Made by a program: the position numbers and the translations under genes. This document shows, in pieces, positions 25,923-35,439 of a stretch of DNA of 58,340 bases. The DNA lies in the NCBI RefSeq assembly GCF_013371085.1, contig NZ_JABWCV010000024.1, forward strand, positions 1 to 58,340. Reading direction: 5' to 3'. The first letter of the stretch is position 1; the number at the start of each line of letters is the position of its first letter. This DNA is from Vreelandella maris. Its GTDB lineage: Bacteria > Pseudomonadota > Gammaproteobacteria > Pseudomonadales > Halomonadaceae. The notes under the pieces were generated by a model, which searched no databases, was not told the DNA's origin, and was given only the letters and a program-made list of their open reading frames with translations.

Positions 25923-27107
25923 CTAGCAAGACTGACCACAGGCTACGCCACTCGCCCATGCCCACTGAAAGTTATACCCACCGAGCTCGCCTGTAACATC
26001 CACTACTTCACCGATAAACCGCAGCTGTGGCAAGCCTTTCACTTCAAAGGTTTTGGATGATAGCGCGTCGGTATTGACTCCCCCCATGGTCACTTCAGCA
26101 GTGCGCCACCCTTCAGTACCTGCCGGTTTCAGTTGCCAAGCATTAAGCCTGCCAGCCCATTCGTCCAAGGCCTGATTGGCATATTGAGCGAGCGGCCGCG
26201 CAGGATCATGATCGGGATACCACTCAAGCAATGCTTGCGCCAAGCGCTTCGGAAAGCGTTCCGTCAGCCACGTAGAAAGTTGACGCTTGGGCGTTGCTTG
26301 ACGCGCCTCACGCAGCGATTCCGCCACATCTTCACCGGGCAACAGATCAACGGTAAGGCTCTCCCCTGGCTGCCAAACGCTGGATACCTGCAGCATCGCG
26401 GGCCCAGACAGGCCGCGGTGGGTAAACAGCATAGGATCAACAAAGCGACGGCTGCCAGCACTGGCGACCACTGGTACGCTGACACCAGAAAGTGATGCTG
26501 CACGCGCTTTCCAGGTATCGCTAAGGGTGAACGGCACCAACCCCGGCCGAGTATCGAACACTTCCAAGCCAAATTGACGCGCTATGTCGTAACCAAATCC
26601 CGTCGCTCCCATACTCGGAATAGAAAGCCCCCCGCTGGCCACTACCACCACACCCGCATCAATTTTACCGATCGACGTCGACAGCCGCATGGCATTGCCC
26701 TGCTGTTCCACACGGGTAATCTGAGTACTGAGTTTTATTTCAGCCCCGGCCCACTCGCACTCGGTGAGTAGGGTGCGAACAATTTCCTTGGCGGAGGTTG
26801 CGCAGAACAGCTGCCCCGGCGTTTTCTCAACATGCTCAACGCCATGGCGCTCAACGAGCTCGACAAAGTGTTCTGGGCGGTAGCGCTTGAGCGCCGATAT
26901 ACAAAAGTAGGGATTTGAAGAGTAAAAATGCTGTGGCGTCGTGCCTAGATTGGTAAAGTTGCAGCGGCCGCCGCCGGACATCAGAATCTTCTTGCCCGCT
27001 TTGTTAGCATGATCAAGCACTAAGACCCGTTTACCGGCATAGCCCGCTTGCGCTGCGCACATTAACCCTGCGGCGCCAGCGCCAATAACAACGACATCAT
27101 AGATCAT
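25923..27107 (-). CDS. HI0933/YhiN-family flavoprotein
   Basis: 394 residues, a BaiN/YhiN-like FAD-dependent oxidoreductase. The N-terminus MIYDVVVIGAGAAGL is the dinucleotide fold; NKAGKKILMSGGGRCNFTN is the family hallmark; VVASGGLSIPSMGATG, FTHRGLSGPAML and TMGGVNTD also fit, and GELGGYNFQWAWASG closes the FAD site. Physiological substrates are not established for most members. The start at 27107 was preferred because the conserved fold begins there; an in-frame ATG 72 bases upstream gives a hydrophobic extension. Neither start has a good ribosome-binding site. Confidence 0.88.
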   Translation of the reverse strand: MIYDVVVIGAGAAGLMCAAQAGYAGKRVLVLDHANKAGKKILMSGGGRCNFTNLGTTPQHFYSSNPYFCISALKRYRPEHFVELVERHGVEHVEKTPGQLFCATSAKEIVRTLLTECEWAGAEIKLSTQITRVEQQGNAMRLSTSIGKIDAGVVVVASGGLSIPSMGATGFGYDIARQFGLEVFDTRPGLVPFTLSDTWKARAASLSGVSVPVVASAGSRRFVDPMLFTHRGLSGPAMLQVSSVWQPGESLTVDLLPGEDVAESLREARQATPKRQLSTWLTERFPKRLAQALLEWYPDHDPARPLAQYANQALDEWAGRLNAWQLKPAGTEGWRTAEVTMGGVNTDALSSKTFEVKGLPQLRFIGEVVDVTGELGGYNFQWAWASGVACGQSC

Positions 27108-27252
27108 AATGGGCAGTTCAAATTGGACGACATTCAGGGCGGCTCCGAGTGCAAAAAACAGGCATTCTACCAGGAGCATGCTTGATAAATTTTTATATTA
27201 AAAAAATACCCTGCATAATAAACGTATAACTATTTACAACACTGAGATCACT

Positions 27253-28335
27253 ATGTCTTTACCGGTTCGACGACGACTGCTTCTGAAACTCGCGCTTGTC
27301 CCATTTGGCCTGCTGTTAACACAGGTGGCGTTTTCCCAATCGGCCCCGTCTGTCATCGGGACACGGGCAGAAATGACCACTTGGTCTGACCCTCTTGAAG
27401 CGCTGGGGACGCTGAGTGCCGATGAAAGCGTCACGCTTTCCACCACCGTCACGGAAATTGTCTCCGAGATCAATTTCCAGGACGGTGAACAGGTTGACGA
27501 GGGGCAACTGCTTATCCGACTAGAAGATGCCGAGGAGCAGGCGCAACTAAGGGCCTCGCAGGCACTACGCGAAGAGCGACGCAACGCCTCGAACCGTGCC
27601 ACGCAGTTGCAAGACCGTAACCTGGCGGCCAGAGCAGACGTAGAAGATAGCCAGTCCCGCCTGCGTCAGGCAGAAGCCGACATTCAAGCCATTGAGGCCC
27701 AGTTGGCCAACTACCAAATAGAAGCTCCCTTCAGTGGTCGCGTTGGGTTTCGTAATATCAGCGTCGGTGCGCTGGTTACCCCAGGCACGGACTTGGTAAC
27801 GCTCGATAAATTAGATGTTATGAAGCTGGACTTCAGCGTACCCGAGGTGTTTTTAGGCCGCCTTGCACCAGGATTAATGCTAAATGCCACCACCGCTGCC
27901 TTCCCAGACGATATTTTCAGCGGTGAAATTGCCACCATCGGTACCCGGGTCGACCCGGTGACACGCAGTATTAATGTCCGCGCCGAACTCGACAACTCTG
28001 ACGGCCGGTTGCGCCCTGGCATGCTGATGGAAGTCGTCGTCCAGCAACACGTGCGCGACACTATTGTGATCCCTGAAGCCGCTATCGAACCCAGTGGAGA
28101 CCGTCATTTTGTGATGCTTATCGAACAAAGTGATGGCACAACTCGCTTGGCACGCCGTGAAGTCGCGATTGGCGAGCGTCGCAATGGCGAGGTAGAAATT
28201 CTTGAGGGGCTGGCTGCCGATGAGTTAATTGTCGTTCACGGCCTGCAATTGGCCCGGGATGGACAAGAAGCCCGGTTGATCGGTATCACCGATGATGAAA
28301 AAGGTATTCGCGAGCTGCTGGAGGCTGACCGCTGA
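27253..28335 (+). CDS. RND efflux periplasmic adaptor (membrane fusion protein)
   Basis: 360 residues. The signal peptide (1-29, VAFSQS) leads to a lipoyl half (VTEIVSEINFQDGEQVDEGQ), an alpha-hairpin (about 85-135) and the second lipoyl half (QIEAPFSGRVGFRNISVGALV), then beta-barrel and membrane-proximal domains. This is the MFP of a tripartite efflux pump. There is no lipobox. It is coupled to the downstream RND gene by a one-base stop/start overlap. No outer-membrane channel gene is present, so a shared TolC-type protein is likely. Confidence 0.92.
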   Translation: MSLPVRRRLLLKLALVPFGLLLTQVAFSQSAPSVIGTRAEMTTWSDPLEALGTLSADESVTLSTTVTEIVSEINFQDGEQVDEGQLLIRLEDAEEQAQLRASQALREERRNASNRATQLQDRNLAARADVEDSQSRLRQAEADIQAIEAQLANYQIEAPFSGRVGFRNISVGALVTPGTDLVTLDKLDVMKLDFSVPEVFLGRLAPGLMLNATTAAFPDDIFSGEIATIGTRVDPVTRSINVRAELDNSDGRLRPGMLMEVVVQQHVRDTIVIPEAAIEPSGDRHFVMLIEQSDGTTRLARREVAIGERRNGEVEILEGLAADELIVVHGLQLARDGQEARLIGITDDEKGIRELLEADR

Positions 28336-31300
28336 TGCGCCTTTCGGATATCTCCGTTCAGCGGCCAGTGCTGGCGATGGTCATTGCAGCGCTGATTATT
28401 GCCTTTGGTCTCCTGGCGCTCAATCGCCTGCCGCTGCAGGAGTATCCCACCATTGACCCGCCGGTGGTCACTATCGACACCCGCTACCCAGGCGCCTCGG
28501 CCAGCGTGGTCGAAACGCGCATCACCCAGGTACTTGAGGATCGCATAGCCGGGGTGGAAGGCATCGAGCTGATTACTTCGCAAAGCGAGGATGGCCGCTC
28601 CCAGATTGAAATAGAATTCGGTATCGATATGGATATCAATGCCGCCGCCAATGATATTCGTGACCGAATTTCCGGCGCACTGCGCAACCTGCCCGACGAT
28701 GCTGACAACCCCGAGGTGACCAAGGCCGACAGCAGTGAAGAGATAGTGGTGTGGCTCAGCCTTTCCGGTGAAGACTACTCCATTACCGAACTCACCGATT
28801 ACGCTAACCGCTTTCTGGTCGACAGCCTTTCCGTGCAACCAGGCGTGGCACGGGTACGCGTTGGCGGTGGCAGCGACTACGCAATGCGGGTTTGGCTGGA
28901 TCGCAATGCACTGGCTGCCCGAGGGCTTACCGTCGGCGATATCGAGGATGCCCTGCGGGCCGAAAACGTAGAGCTCCCGGCAGGCTCGATTGAATCTGTC
29001 GATCGCCAGTTTATCGTTCGCCTTCCCCGCAGCTTTGCCAGCGCTGACGACTTTCAGCGCCTTGCGATCAACTCGCCTCAAAACCAGAGCGAAAACGGCT
29101 ACCTGGTGCGCCTTGCCGACGTAGCCCGAGTGGAGGTCGGTGCGGTAGAAGATCGCTCTGTCTTCCGCTCCAACGGTGTGCCCATGGTCGGGCTTGGCAT
29201 GATCATGCAGTCCACGGCCAATGTCATCGAGCTTTCCGAGGCGGTGCAGGTAGAGCTTGAACGGCTGCAGGGCACGCTGCCGGAGGGAATGACGCTTAGC
29301 TTGAACTACGATGCCTCACTGTTCGTCTCCGGCGCGATTGATCAGGTCGTCATGACCCTATTTATCGCCATGGGCTTGGTAGTGGTGGTGATTTTCCTGT
29401 TCCTGGGAAACTTGCGCACTACCCTGGTACCCGCGGTAACAGTGCCCATTGCCGTTATTGGCGCGTTTACCGCCCTAGCCGCGATGAATTTTTCGATCAA
29501 CCTGTTAACCCTGCTAGCGCTGGTGCTGGCCATTGGCCTGATTGTGGATGACGCCATCGTGGTGCTTGAGAACATCAATCGGCGTATGCACGACTACGGT
29601 GAAACACCGCTGGTCGCCGCCTTTCGCGGTACCCGGCAGATCGCCTTTGCGGTCATCGCCACCACGCTGGTATTGGTGGCTGTTTTTGTGCCCCTGAGTA
29701 TGCTGCAGGGGGACATTGGCCGGCTCTTTTCCGAATTCGCGCTGACCATGGCCGCCGCAGTGGTGATCTCTACCCTACTCGCGTTGACACTTACGCCCAT
29801 GATGGCGTCTAAAATTCTTAAGCCAGGCATGCACGATAGCCGCATTGGTAAAGCCGTACAGTGGCTGCTTAATGGCACCCAGCGCCGCTATCAGGCGACA
29901 TTGGAGTGGATGCTCAAGATGCGCTGGCTGGTCGTCGCCATGTTCGTGCTGTTGATTGCGGCTACCGCCTGGCTGGCCACAGCACTGCCGAATGAATACA
30001 CCCCACAGGAGGACCGCGGCAACTTTATCGTATTAGTGAATGGCCCTGAAGGCGCTACCTTCGATTACATGATGGATTATATGGATGAAATCGAAGCGCG
30101 TATGACACCGCTGATCGAGAGCGGCGAGCTGGAGCGTGTGGTAGTTCGTGCGCCGCGTGGCTACGGCAATATCGAGAATTTCAACAGCGGCTTTATTATC
30201 GTCAATATGGCTGATTGGGGCAGTCGCCGTAGCGCTTGGGAAATCATGGCCGACGTACGCCAGACACTGAGTACCCTACCCGGCGTACAAGCGTTCCCCG
30301 TCATGCGCCAGGGCTTTGGGCAACGCACCGAAAAACCGGTCCAGTTTGTACTGGGTGGCGGCACGTATGAGGAACTTGCCCGCTGGCGAGATATGTTGAT
30401 CGACCATGTGCGTGAAAACAATCCGCGCTTAACAGCCCTGGAAAGCAACTACAACGAGACCCAACCGCAACTGCGGGTGGAGATCGACTACGAGCGTGCT
30501 GCCTCGTTAGGCGTTACCGTCTCGGAAATCGGCAGAACGCTGGAAGTGTTGTTGGGCGGTCGCAATGTCACTCGCTATGTGGATGAGGGTGAGGAGTACG
30601 ATGTCATCCTGGAAGGTGACCGCGGTAGCCAGAACAGCCCCAGGGCACTGGATAACATTCAGGTTCGCTCGGCGCGCTCCGGTGAGCTGATTCCTCTGGC
30701 CAGCCTTGTCACGCTTTCCGACTTTGCTGGCGCCAGCACCTTGAATCGCTTTGACCGCATACGCGCTATTACCATTGAGGCTAATCTGGCAGATGGTTAC
30801 CCACTCGGCGAAGCGTTGGCGTACCTAGAGGAGAGCGCTGCAGAGCTGCTGCCAGAAGAGGCACAAACCAATGTGGCAGGCGCATCACGCGACTTCCAGC
30901 AGGCTAGTGGCGCCACCGCCTTCCTGTTGATAATGGGCGCATTGGTGGTGTTTTTGGTACTCGCTGCCCAATTCGAGAGCCTAATCCACCCCTTTGTTAT
31001 CATGCTCACGGTGCCACTGGCAATGAGCGGTGCCCTGCTTGCCCTATTGCTCACTGGACAGTCGTTGAACATCTACAGTCAAGTAGGTTTAGTGCTACTG
31101 ATTGGCTTAGCCGCTAAAAACGGCATTCTGATTGTCGAGTTTGCCAATCAATTGCGTGACGAGGGGAAAGCGTTTCGAGCCGCATTGATTGAAGCCTCTG
31201 TGACACGCTTGAGACCTATCTTAATGACCGCCGTCACCACCATGGCCGGCGCCATTCCATTGATTATCTCGACAGGGCCGGGGGCCGAGTCGCGCTTGGT

Positions 31301-31478
31301 CATCGGTACCGTGATTATGGCGGGGGTCGGTTCAGCCACGCTGTTTACACTGTTTGTCGTGCCCGTGGCTTACGACCTGCTGGCACGCCATACGGGATCG
31401 CCAGGCGCAGTGAAGCGACAGCTCGAAGATGAAATCGCCAATGCCCCTTCCCATGAAGGCGCTTCAGGCAGGCAGTAA
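28335..31478 (+). CDS. RND-family multidrug efflux transporter, inner membrane
   Basis: 1,047 residues, proton-driven HAE1-type pump. The N-terminal segment ISVQRPVLAMVIAALI and the PLQEYPTIDPPVV stretch are typical, as are the central VLAIGLIVDDAIVVLENI (proton-relay Asp pair in TM4) and the repeat in the second half, GLAAKNGILIVEFANQL with the relay Lys in TM10. Two large periplasmic loops are present. Substrates cannot be read from sequence. It forms an operon with the adaptor gene; a terminator follows. Confidence 0.94.
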   Translation: MRLSDISVQRPVLAMVIAALIIAFGLLALNRLPLQEYPTIDPPVVTIDTRYPGASASVVETRITQVLEDRIAGVEGIELITSQSEDGRSQIEIEFGIDMDINAAANDIRDRISGALRNLPDDADNPEVTKADSSEEIVVWLSLSGEDYSITELTDYANRFLVDSLSVQPGVARVRVGGGSDYAMRVWLDRNALAARGLTVGDIEDALRAENVELPAGSIESVDRQFIVRLPRSFASADDFQRLAINSPQNQSENGYLVRLADVARVEVGAVEDRSVFRSNGVPMVGLGMIMQSTANVIELSEAVQVELERLQGTLPEGMTLSLNYDASLFVSGAIDQVVMTLFIAMGLVVVVIFLFLGNLRTTLVPAVTVPIAVIGAFTALAAMNFSINLLTLLALVLAIGLIVDDAIVVLENINRRMHDYGETPLVAAFRGTRQIAFAVIATTLVLVAVFVPLSMLQGDIGRLFSEFALTMAAAVVISTLLALTLTPMMASKILKPGMHDSRIGKAVQWLLNGTQRRYQATLEWMLKMRWLVVAMFVLLIAATAWLATALPNEYTPQEDRGNFIVLVNGPEGATFDYMMDYMDEIEARMTPLIESGELERVVVRAPRGYGNIENFNSGFIIVNMADWGSRRSAWEIMADVRQTLSTLPGVQAFPVMRQGFGQRTEKPVQFVLGGGTYEELARWRDMLIDHVRENNPRLTALESNYNETQPQLRVEIDYERAASLGVTVSEIGRTLEVLLGGRNVTRYVDEGEEYDVILEGDRGSQNSPRALDNIQVRSARSGELIPLASLVTLSDFAGASTLNRFDRIRAITIEANLADGYPLGEALAYLEESAAELLPEEAQTNVAGASRDFQQASGATAFLLIMGALVVFLVLAAQFESLIHPFVIMLTVPLAMSGALLALLLTGQSLNIYSQVGLVLLIGLAAKNGILIVEFANQLRDEGKAFRAALIEASVTRLRPILMTAVTTMAGAIPLIISTGPGAESRLVIGTVIMAGVGSATLFTLFVVPVAYDLLARHTGSPGAVKRQLEDEIANAPSHEGASGRQ

Positions 31479-31518
31479 GTACCTCTCTAGTAAGTACCTA
31501 TGCAGTCAGTACCAACGA
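31474..31518. repeat. Three 15-bp imperfect tandem repeats at the RND gene end
   Basis: Units AGTAAGTACCTCTCT, AGTAAGTACCTATGC and AGTCAGTACCAACGA start at 31474, 31489 and 31504. The first contains the stop codon of the transporter gene. The third runs into the terminator stem. Confidence 0.8.
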
Positions 31519-31519
31519 A

Positions 31520-31549
31520 AAGGGCCTCCCGGTTAAACGGGAAGCCCTT
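31520..31549. terminator. Bidirectional intrinsic terminator
   Basis: AAGGGC and TCCCG pair with CGGGA and GCCCTT around a GTTAAA loop, with one C/A mismatch. It separates the RND gene (plus) from the convergent DUF3617 gene (minus). Read leftward the stem is followed by TTTT, so it should work best for the minus-strand gene. Confidence 0.8.
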
Positions 31550-31576
31550 GCTTTGAACTAGCATTGCTGCTGGCGG

Positions 31577-32005
31577 TTACTCACACTCGCCGAGGTACTC
31601 GCCTTCAATGACCGTGTTCATGCTCAGCTCGCCCATGGGCGACTGGGTCAGGATATCGACACTGCCTTCAATGCGCTCACCCATAAAACGCATTTCACCA
31701 TCGATGGTCGCTTCGCCACCTTCAGCACGGCATACCATGCTGTAGCTAAGGCCGTCTGCGTTCAAATCCTGATCGAGCAGCTCACAGCCCTCTTCTTCTT
31801 CGATGAAGCCGAATTCAGCGCCCTCAAGTTCTTCCTGAGTAATGCACTGACGCTCGGTTTCCGTTTGATCCGGAATTTCCATTTCGCCGCTGACGCTGGT
31901 TTTGCTGACAAACTCCCACTCACCAGCGGTCACATTGGGGGTTTCAGCCAACGCGACCATCGGAAAGGCCACTAGGGCCGCTACTGCCATGTTACGTAAC
32001 ATCAT
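31577..32005 (-). CDS. DUF3617 family periplasmic protein
   Basis: About 142 residues. The signal peptide (tandem ATG, MMLRNMAVAALVAFPMVALA) precedes a strongly acidic mature domain: GEWEFVSKTSVSG, RQCITQEELEG, a two-Cys core and GEMRFMGERIEGSVDI. This matches DUF3617, a small periplasmic family of unknown function. A GTG 12 bases upstream is in frame, but the ATG pair at 32005/32002 sits 5-8 bases after a GAGAG site. Single gene. Confidence 0.8.
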   Translation of the reverse strand: MMLRNMAVAALVAFPMVALAETPNVTAGEWEFVSKTSVSGEMEIPDQTETERQCITQEELEGAEFGFIEEEEGCELLDQDLNADGLSYSMVCRAEGGEATIDGEMRFMGERIEGSVDILTQSPMGELSMNTVIEGEYLGECE

Positions 32006-32149
32006 CGCTACTCTCACTGCGTTGCTTTAGGAACCAGCGAATATCCTACCTGATTCAATCCTACGATGCCCTACCTGAGGGACACACTGCTACACTCACT
32101 TCCTTAGAAATGCTTGATTAAGCGCACTCCATCTAAAAGGAAGCCAACG

Positions 32150-32359
32150 ATGCATGACGACGCCCTGGTCAATTATGACTTCCACTGCCCTTACTGCGAT
32201 TCACCGCTGACCTTTCTCATTGATACGTCACAAAGCAGCCATGACACGTGGGAAGATTGCCACCAGTGCTGCGCGCCTATCCAGTTACAAGTTGTCGTTT
32301 CGCCGATGACCGGCGAACTCGATAGCGTAGTGGCCGGTCGCGACGACGACGTTCTATAG
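32150..32359 (+). CDS. CPXCG-motif small cysteine-rich protein
   Basis: 69 residues. Two Cys pairs, CPYCD (about 13-17) and CHQCC (about 39-43), form a probable zinc ribbon in a short acidic protein. The family (Cys-rich CPXCG) is conserved in gammaproteobacteria without known function. The ATG at 32150 follows AAAAGGAAG. It is a single gene that converges on potI with a 6-bp gap and no terminator between them. Confidence 0.85.
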   Translation: MHDDALVNYDFHCPYCDSPLTFLIDTSQSSHDTWEDCHQCCAPIQLQVVVSPMTGELDSVVAGRDDDVL

Positions 32360-32365
32360 TTTGCA

Positions 32366-33196
32366 TTAAACGTCTTGCAGGGCAGCCTTCCGCTTGGTTT
32401 CGTTGCGGCGCATAAAAAACCAAGCCAACAATGTTGCCAGGGATACGATCAGTATAATCAGCGTGGCAAGCGCATTAATCTTGGGTGATACGCCCATACG
32501 CACCGATGAAAACACCACCATCGGCAGCGTATTCGCTCCTGGGCCCGAGACAAAGCTGGCAATCACTAAGTCATCAAGTGAGAGCGTAAACGCCAGCAGC
32601 CAACCTGCCGCTAAAGCGGGCGTAATAATCGGTAGCGTGATGGAAAAGAAGGTTTTCACCGGCGGCGAGCCCAAGTCCATGGCCGCCTCTTCAATGGAGT
32701 GATCCACTTCGCGCAGGCGCGCTGCCACCACGACCGCGACATAGGCACTGCAAAACGTGGTGTGGGCAATCCAGATCGTCGCCATGCCACGGTCAGCGGG
32801 CCACCCGGTAATCTGCGCCATTTGCACAAACAACAGCAGCAGCGACAGACCGGTAATCACCTCGGGCATGACCAATGGGGCCGTCACCATGCTGGAGAGT
32901 GCCGTTTTACCCCGGAAATGGCCGTAGCGCGTCATCACAAAGGCCGCTACGGTGCCTAAGCAAACCGCCATGCTGGCAGCGAAAAATGCAATCCTCAGGC
33001 TCGTCCACACCGCCGATAGAATCTGCTCGTCACGAAATAGTTCACCGTACCATTGGGTAGAAAAGCCAGCCCACACGGTGACCAGTTTTGAGGCGTTAAA
33101 CGAATACACCACCAACACAAACATCGGCAGGTAAAGAAACAGCAGGCCAAGCACCAGCATAACCGTTGAGAAGTTGATCCGTCGCAGGCTGCTCAT
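32366..33196 (-). CDS. potI: Polyamine ABC transporter permease PotI
   Basis: 276 residues with about six membrane helices. The EAA loop reads IEEAAMDLGSPPVKTFFSI. The N-terminal FLYLPMFVLVVYSFNASKLVTVW is typical of PotI/PotC. The start at 33196 overlaps the potH stop as ATGA; the frame extends 123 bases upstream but only inside potH. Last gene of potF-potG-potH-potI (minus strand). Confidence 0.94.
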   Translation of the reverse strand: MSSLRRINFSTVMLVLGLLFLYLPMFVLVVYSFNASKLVTVWAGFSTQWYGELFRDEQILSAVWTSLRIAFFAASMAVCLGTVAAFVMTRYGHFRGKTALSSMVTAPLVMPEVITGLSLLLLFVQMAQITGWPADRGMATIWIAHTTFCSAYVAVVVAARLREVDHSIEEAAMDLGSPPVKTFFSITLPIITPALAAGWLLAFTLSLDDLVIASFVSGPGANTLPMVVFSSVRMGVSPKINALATLIILIVSLATLLAWFFMRRNETKRKAALQDV

Positions 33197-34104
33197 GACG
33201 CTAGCTCCTTGGACTGATAGCGATGGAACCAGACAATCGGCACTAGTAAGAGCAGCAGCATCACCATGGCCAGCGCCGACGCCACGGGCCAGTCGCGGTT
33301 TAAGAAAAACTCCTCCCACAATACCTTACCGATCATTAATGTGTCCGGGCCGCCAAGCAACTCGGGAATCACGAACTCGCCTACCGCCGGGATAAACACT
33401 AGCATCGAACCGGCGATTATCCCCCCCATAGAGAGCGGCAAAGTAACTTTGATAAAGGTATTGATCTTGCGCGAACCCAGGTCAGCAGCGGCTTCCAATA
33501 ACGAATTATCCATCCGGGTTAGGTGGGCATACAGCGGCAACACCATAAACGGCAAGTAGGCGTAAACGATACCAATCGTGACCGCAAACTGGGTATTCAT
33601 CATGCGTAGTGGAGAATCGATCAGACCTATCCCTATCAGCAGGTTATTGATCAACCCGCTATTGCTTAAAATACCCATCCAGACGTAGACACGAATCAGA
33701 AACGACGTCCACGAAGGCAGCATGACCAGCAGCAGTAACAGCAGCTGCCAGCGAGCCGGTGCCCGCGCCATGGCATACGCCATTGGGTAGCCGATCAGCA
33801 GACAAGCCACCGTCGCTATGAACGCAGTTTTGACTGAGCCCCAATAGGCGGCAATATAAAGCGAATCTGAAAGGAGAAAGAGATAGTTGCCCAGGTTTAA
33901 AAAGACATGCAGCGTCTGGTCGGCATACTCAAGCAGTGGCCCGTAAGGCGGAATCGCAATCGCCGCCTCGGACAGGCTGATTTTGAGTACCAGCGCAAAA
34001 GGCAGCAAGAAAAACAGCGTTAACCAGACGAGCGGAAACGCAATCACTGCCCGCCGCCCCAGTTTCAAGCGTTTGAGCAGTGCTGAAGAACGAGATGGCT
34101 TCAT
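33193..34104 (-). CDS. potH: Polyamine ABC transporter permease PotH
   Basis: 303 residues, inner-membrane permease. LTLFFLLPFALVLKISLSEAAI at the N-terminus, MLPSWTSFLIRVYVWMGIL and the EAA loop LLEAAADLGSRKINTFIKV identify PotH/PotB. It pairs with PotI to form the channel and is coupled to it by a 4-base overlap. A 52-bp gap separates it from potG. Confidence 0.94.
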   Translation of the reverse strand: MKPSRSSALLKRLKLGRRAVIAFPLVWLTLFFLLPFALVLKISLSEAAIAIPPYGPLLEYADQTLHVFLNLGNYLFLLSDSLYIAAYWGSVKTAFIATVACLLIGYPMAYAMARAPARWQLLLLLLVMLPSWTSFLIRVYVWMGILSNSGLINNLLIGIGLIDSPLRMMNTQFAVTIGIVYAYLPFMVLPLYAHLTRMDNSLLEAAADLGSRKINTFIKVTLPLSMGGIIAGSMLVFIPAVGEFVIPELLGGPDTLMIGKVLWEEFFLNRDWPVASALAMVMLLLLLVPIVWFHRYQSKELAS

Positions 34105-34156
34105 TGAAGGCAGGCTCCTCGCAGTAGGAAAGGCACCACGCTAGCGGTTCAAGGCC

Positions 34157-35338
34157 CTAGCGATTCAGAACAATAGTGCTGTGATCTTCCCAGTGAACAT
34201 AGACGCTGTCTTCCCAGGTTGGACGATCACCGCGGCGTTCCGTATTGGCCATGCTGACCTTGATCATCTGGCCCGACGGCGTGCGAACGTAGTAGAGCGA
34301 GAAGCCCCCCAGGTAGGCAATATCATCCACCTTGCCTTCCGCCCAGTTATATTCCGTGGTGGGCTTTTCACGGGTTAACCAGATTTTCTCGGGGCGTAGT
34401 GCGACCCACACCCGGCGATCCATCGCTTGGGTGGTTATCCCATGATCAATATAGATGGGGCGTTCAAGCGCAGGGGCGACGATGCGGCAGTGGTCGGCAG
34501 CATCCTCGATAATTTCCCCTTCAAACAGATTCACCGTACCGACGAACTCTGCCACCATGCGGCTTACCGGGCTTTCATAAATATCCACCGGCGAACCTAC
34601 CTGCTCGATCCAGCCATCGGCCATGATCGCCACGCGGTCAGCCATGGTCATGGCTTCTTCCTGATCGTGCGTCACCATGATGCAGGTAACGCCTACCTGT
34701 TCGATGATCTCGACCACTTCCAGCTGCATTTCAGTGCGTAGTTTTTTATCCAGCGCCCCCATGGGCTCGTCCAGTAGCAGCAGTTTTGGCCGCTTGGCCA
34801 ACGAGCGCGCCAGTGCCACCCGTTGACGTTGCCCGCCGGAAAGTTGATGCGGCTTGCGCTTGGCGAAGCGCTCCATGTGCACCAGCTTGAGCATTTGCGC
34901 AACACGGGCGTCGATATCCGCTTTGGGCAGTTTGTCCTGCTTTAAACCAAAGGCAATATTCTGGGCAACCGTCATATGCGGAAATAACGCATAAGACTGG
35001 AACATCATATTGATGGGCCGCTTGTGAGGTGGCATTGCGGTGATATTGACACCGTCTAGCAAAATGCGCCCTTCTGTTGGTGTCTCAAACCCTGCCAGCA
35101 TCCGCAGCAAGGTTGATTTTCCCGATCCAGAACCACCTAATAACGCGAAGATTTCGCCGCGCTTAACCTGCAAATTGACATCATCCACCGCCAGCGCATC
35201 ATCAAATCGTTTGCTTAAGCGTTTCACTTCCAGCACGACATCCTCGGCAAACCGTGGGGTTTTACCCAGAGGACGTGATCCAGAAGGAGTACTTGGCACA
35301 GCAGATGAAGGCTCGTTCGACAGGGGCGTAGTGACCAT
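34157..35338 (-). CDS. potG: Polyamine import ATPase PotG
   Basis: 393 residues. Walker A is GGSGSGKSTLL, the signature is LSGGQRQRVALARSL, Walker B is LLLLDEPMGALD, and [14 protein letters not shown] follows. A C-terminal TOBE domain is present. An ~35-residue Ser/Pro-rich leader precedes the first ABC strand, longer than in E. coli. A GGGAG site lies before the ATG. The potF-potG gap holds a terminator-like hairpin about 15 bases before this start. Confidence 0.94.
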   Translation of the reverse strand: MVTTPLSNEPSSAVPSTPSGSRPLGKTPRFAEDVVLEVKRLSKRFDDALAVDDVNLQVKRGEIFALLGGSGSGKSTLLRMLAGFETPTEGRILLDGVNITAMPPHKRPINMMFQSYALFPHMTVAQNIAFGLKQDKLPKADIDARVAQMLKLVHMERFAKRKPHQLSGGQRQRVALARSLAKRPKLLLLDEPMGALDKKLRTEMQLEVVEIIEQVGVTCIMVTHDQEEAMTMADRVAIMADGWIEQVGSPVDIYESPVSRMVAEFVGTVNLFEGEIIEDAADHCRIVAPALERPIYIDHGITTQAMDRRVWVALRPEKIWLTREKPTTEYNWAEGKVDDIAYLGGFSLYYVRTPSGQMIKVSMANTERRGDRPTWEDSVYVHWEDHSTIVLNR

Positions 35339-35353
35339 TCGCCACTCCCATCA

Positions 35354-35373
35354 AAAGGCCCGGCAACCCGGGC
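35354..35373 (-). terminator. Attenuator-like hairpin between potF and potG
   Basis: On the minus strand, GCCCGG pairs with CCGGGC around GTTG and is followed by CTTTTGA, an intrinsic-terminator layout. It lies between the potF stop and potG start, so it could limit read-through and keep the binding protein in excess. Confidence 0.6.
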
Positions 35374-35390
35374 ATTAATAAAGACGAACA

Positions 35391-35421
35391 GCGAGCCGGT
35401 GAGGGAATGCCTCTGGCTCGC
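35391..35421 (-). terminator. Second stem-loop after potF
   Basis: GCGAGCC and GGCTCGC form a perfect 7-bp stem around a 17-base loop, immediately after the potF stop and before the attenuator-like hairpin. It has no T-run and may protect the potF mRNA 3' end. Confidence 0.45.
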
Positions 35422-35439
35422 CGTCGGATAAATGTCGGT

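Noticed and set aside
28236..29081. 281-residue minus-strand reading frame overlapping the RND genes
   Set aside because: It lies wholly opposite clear adaptor and transporter genes with intact family motifs; it has no recognisable domain and reads as a shadow frame.
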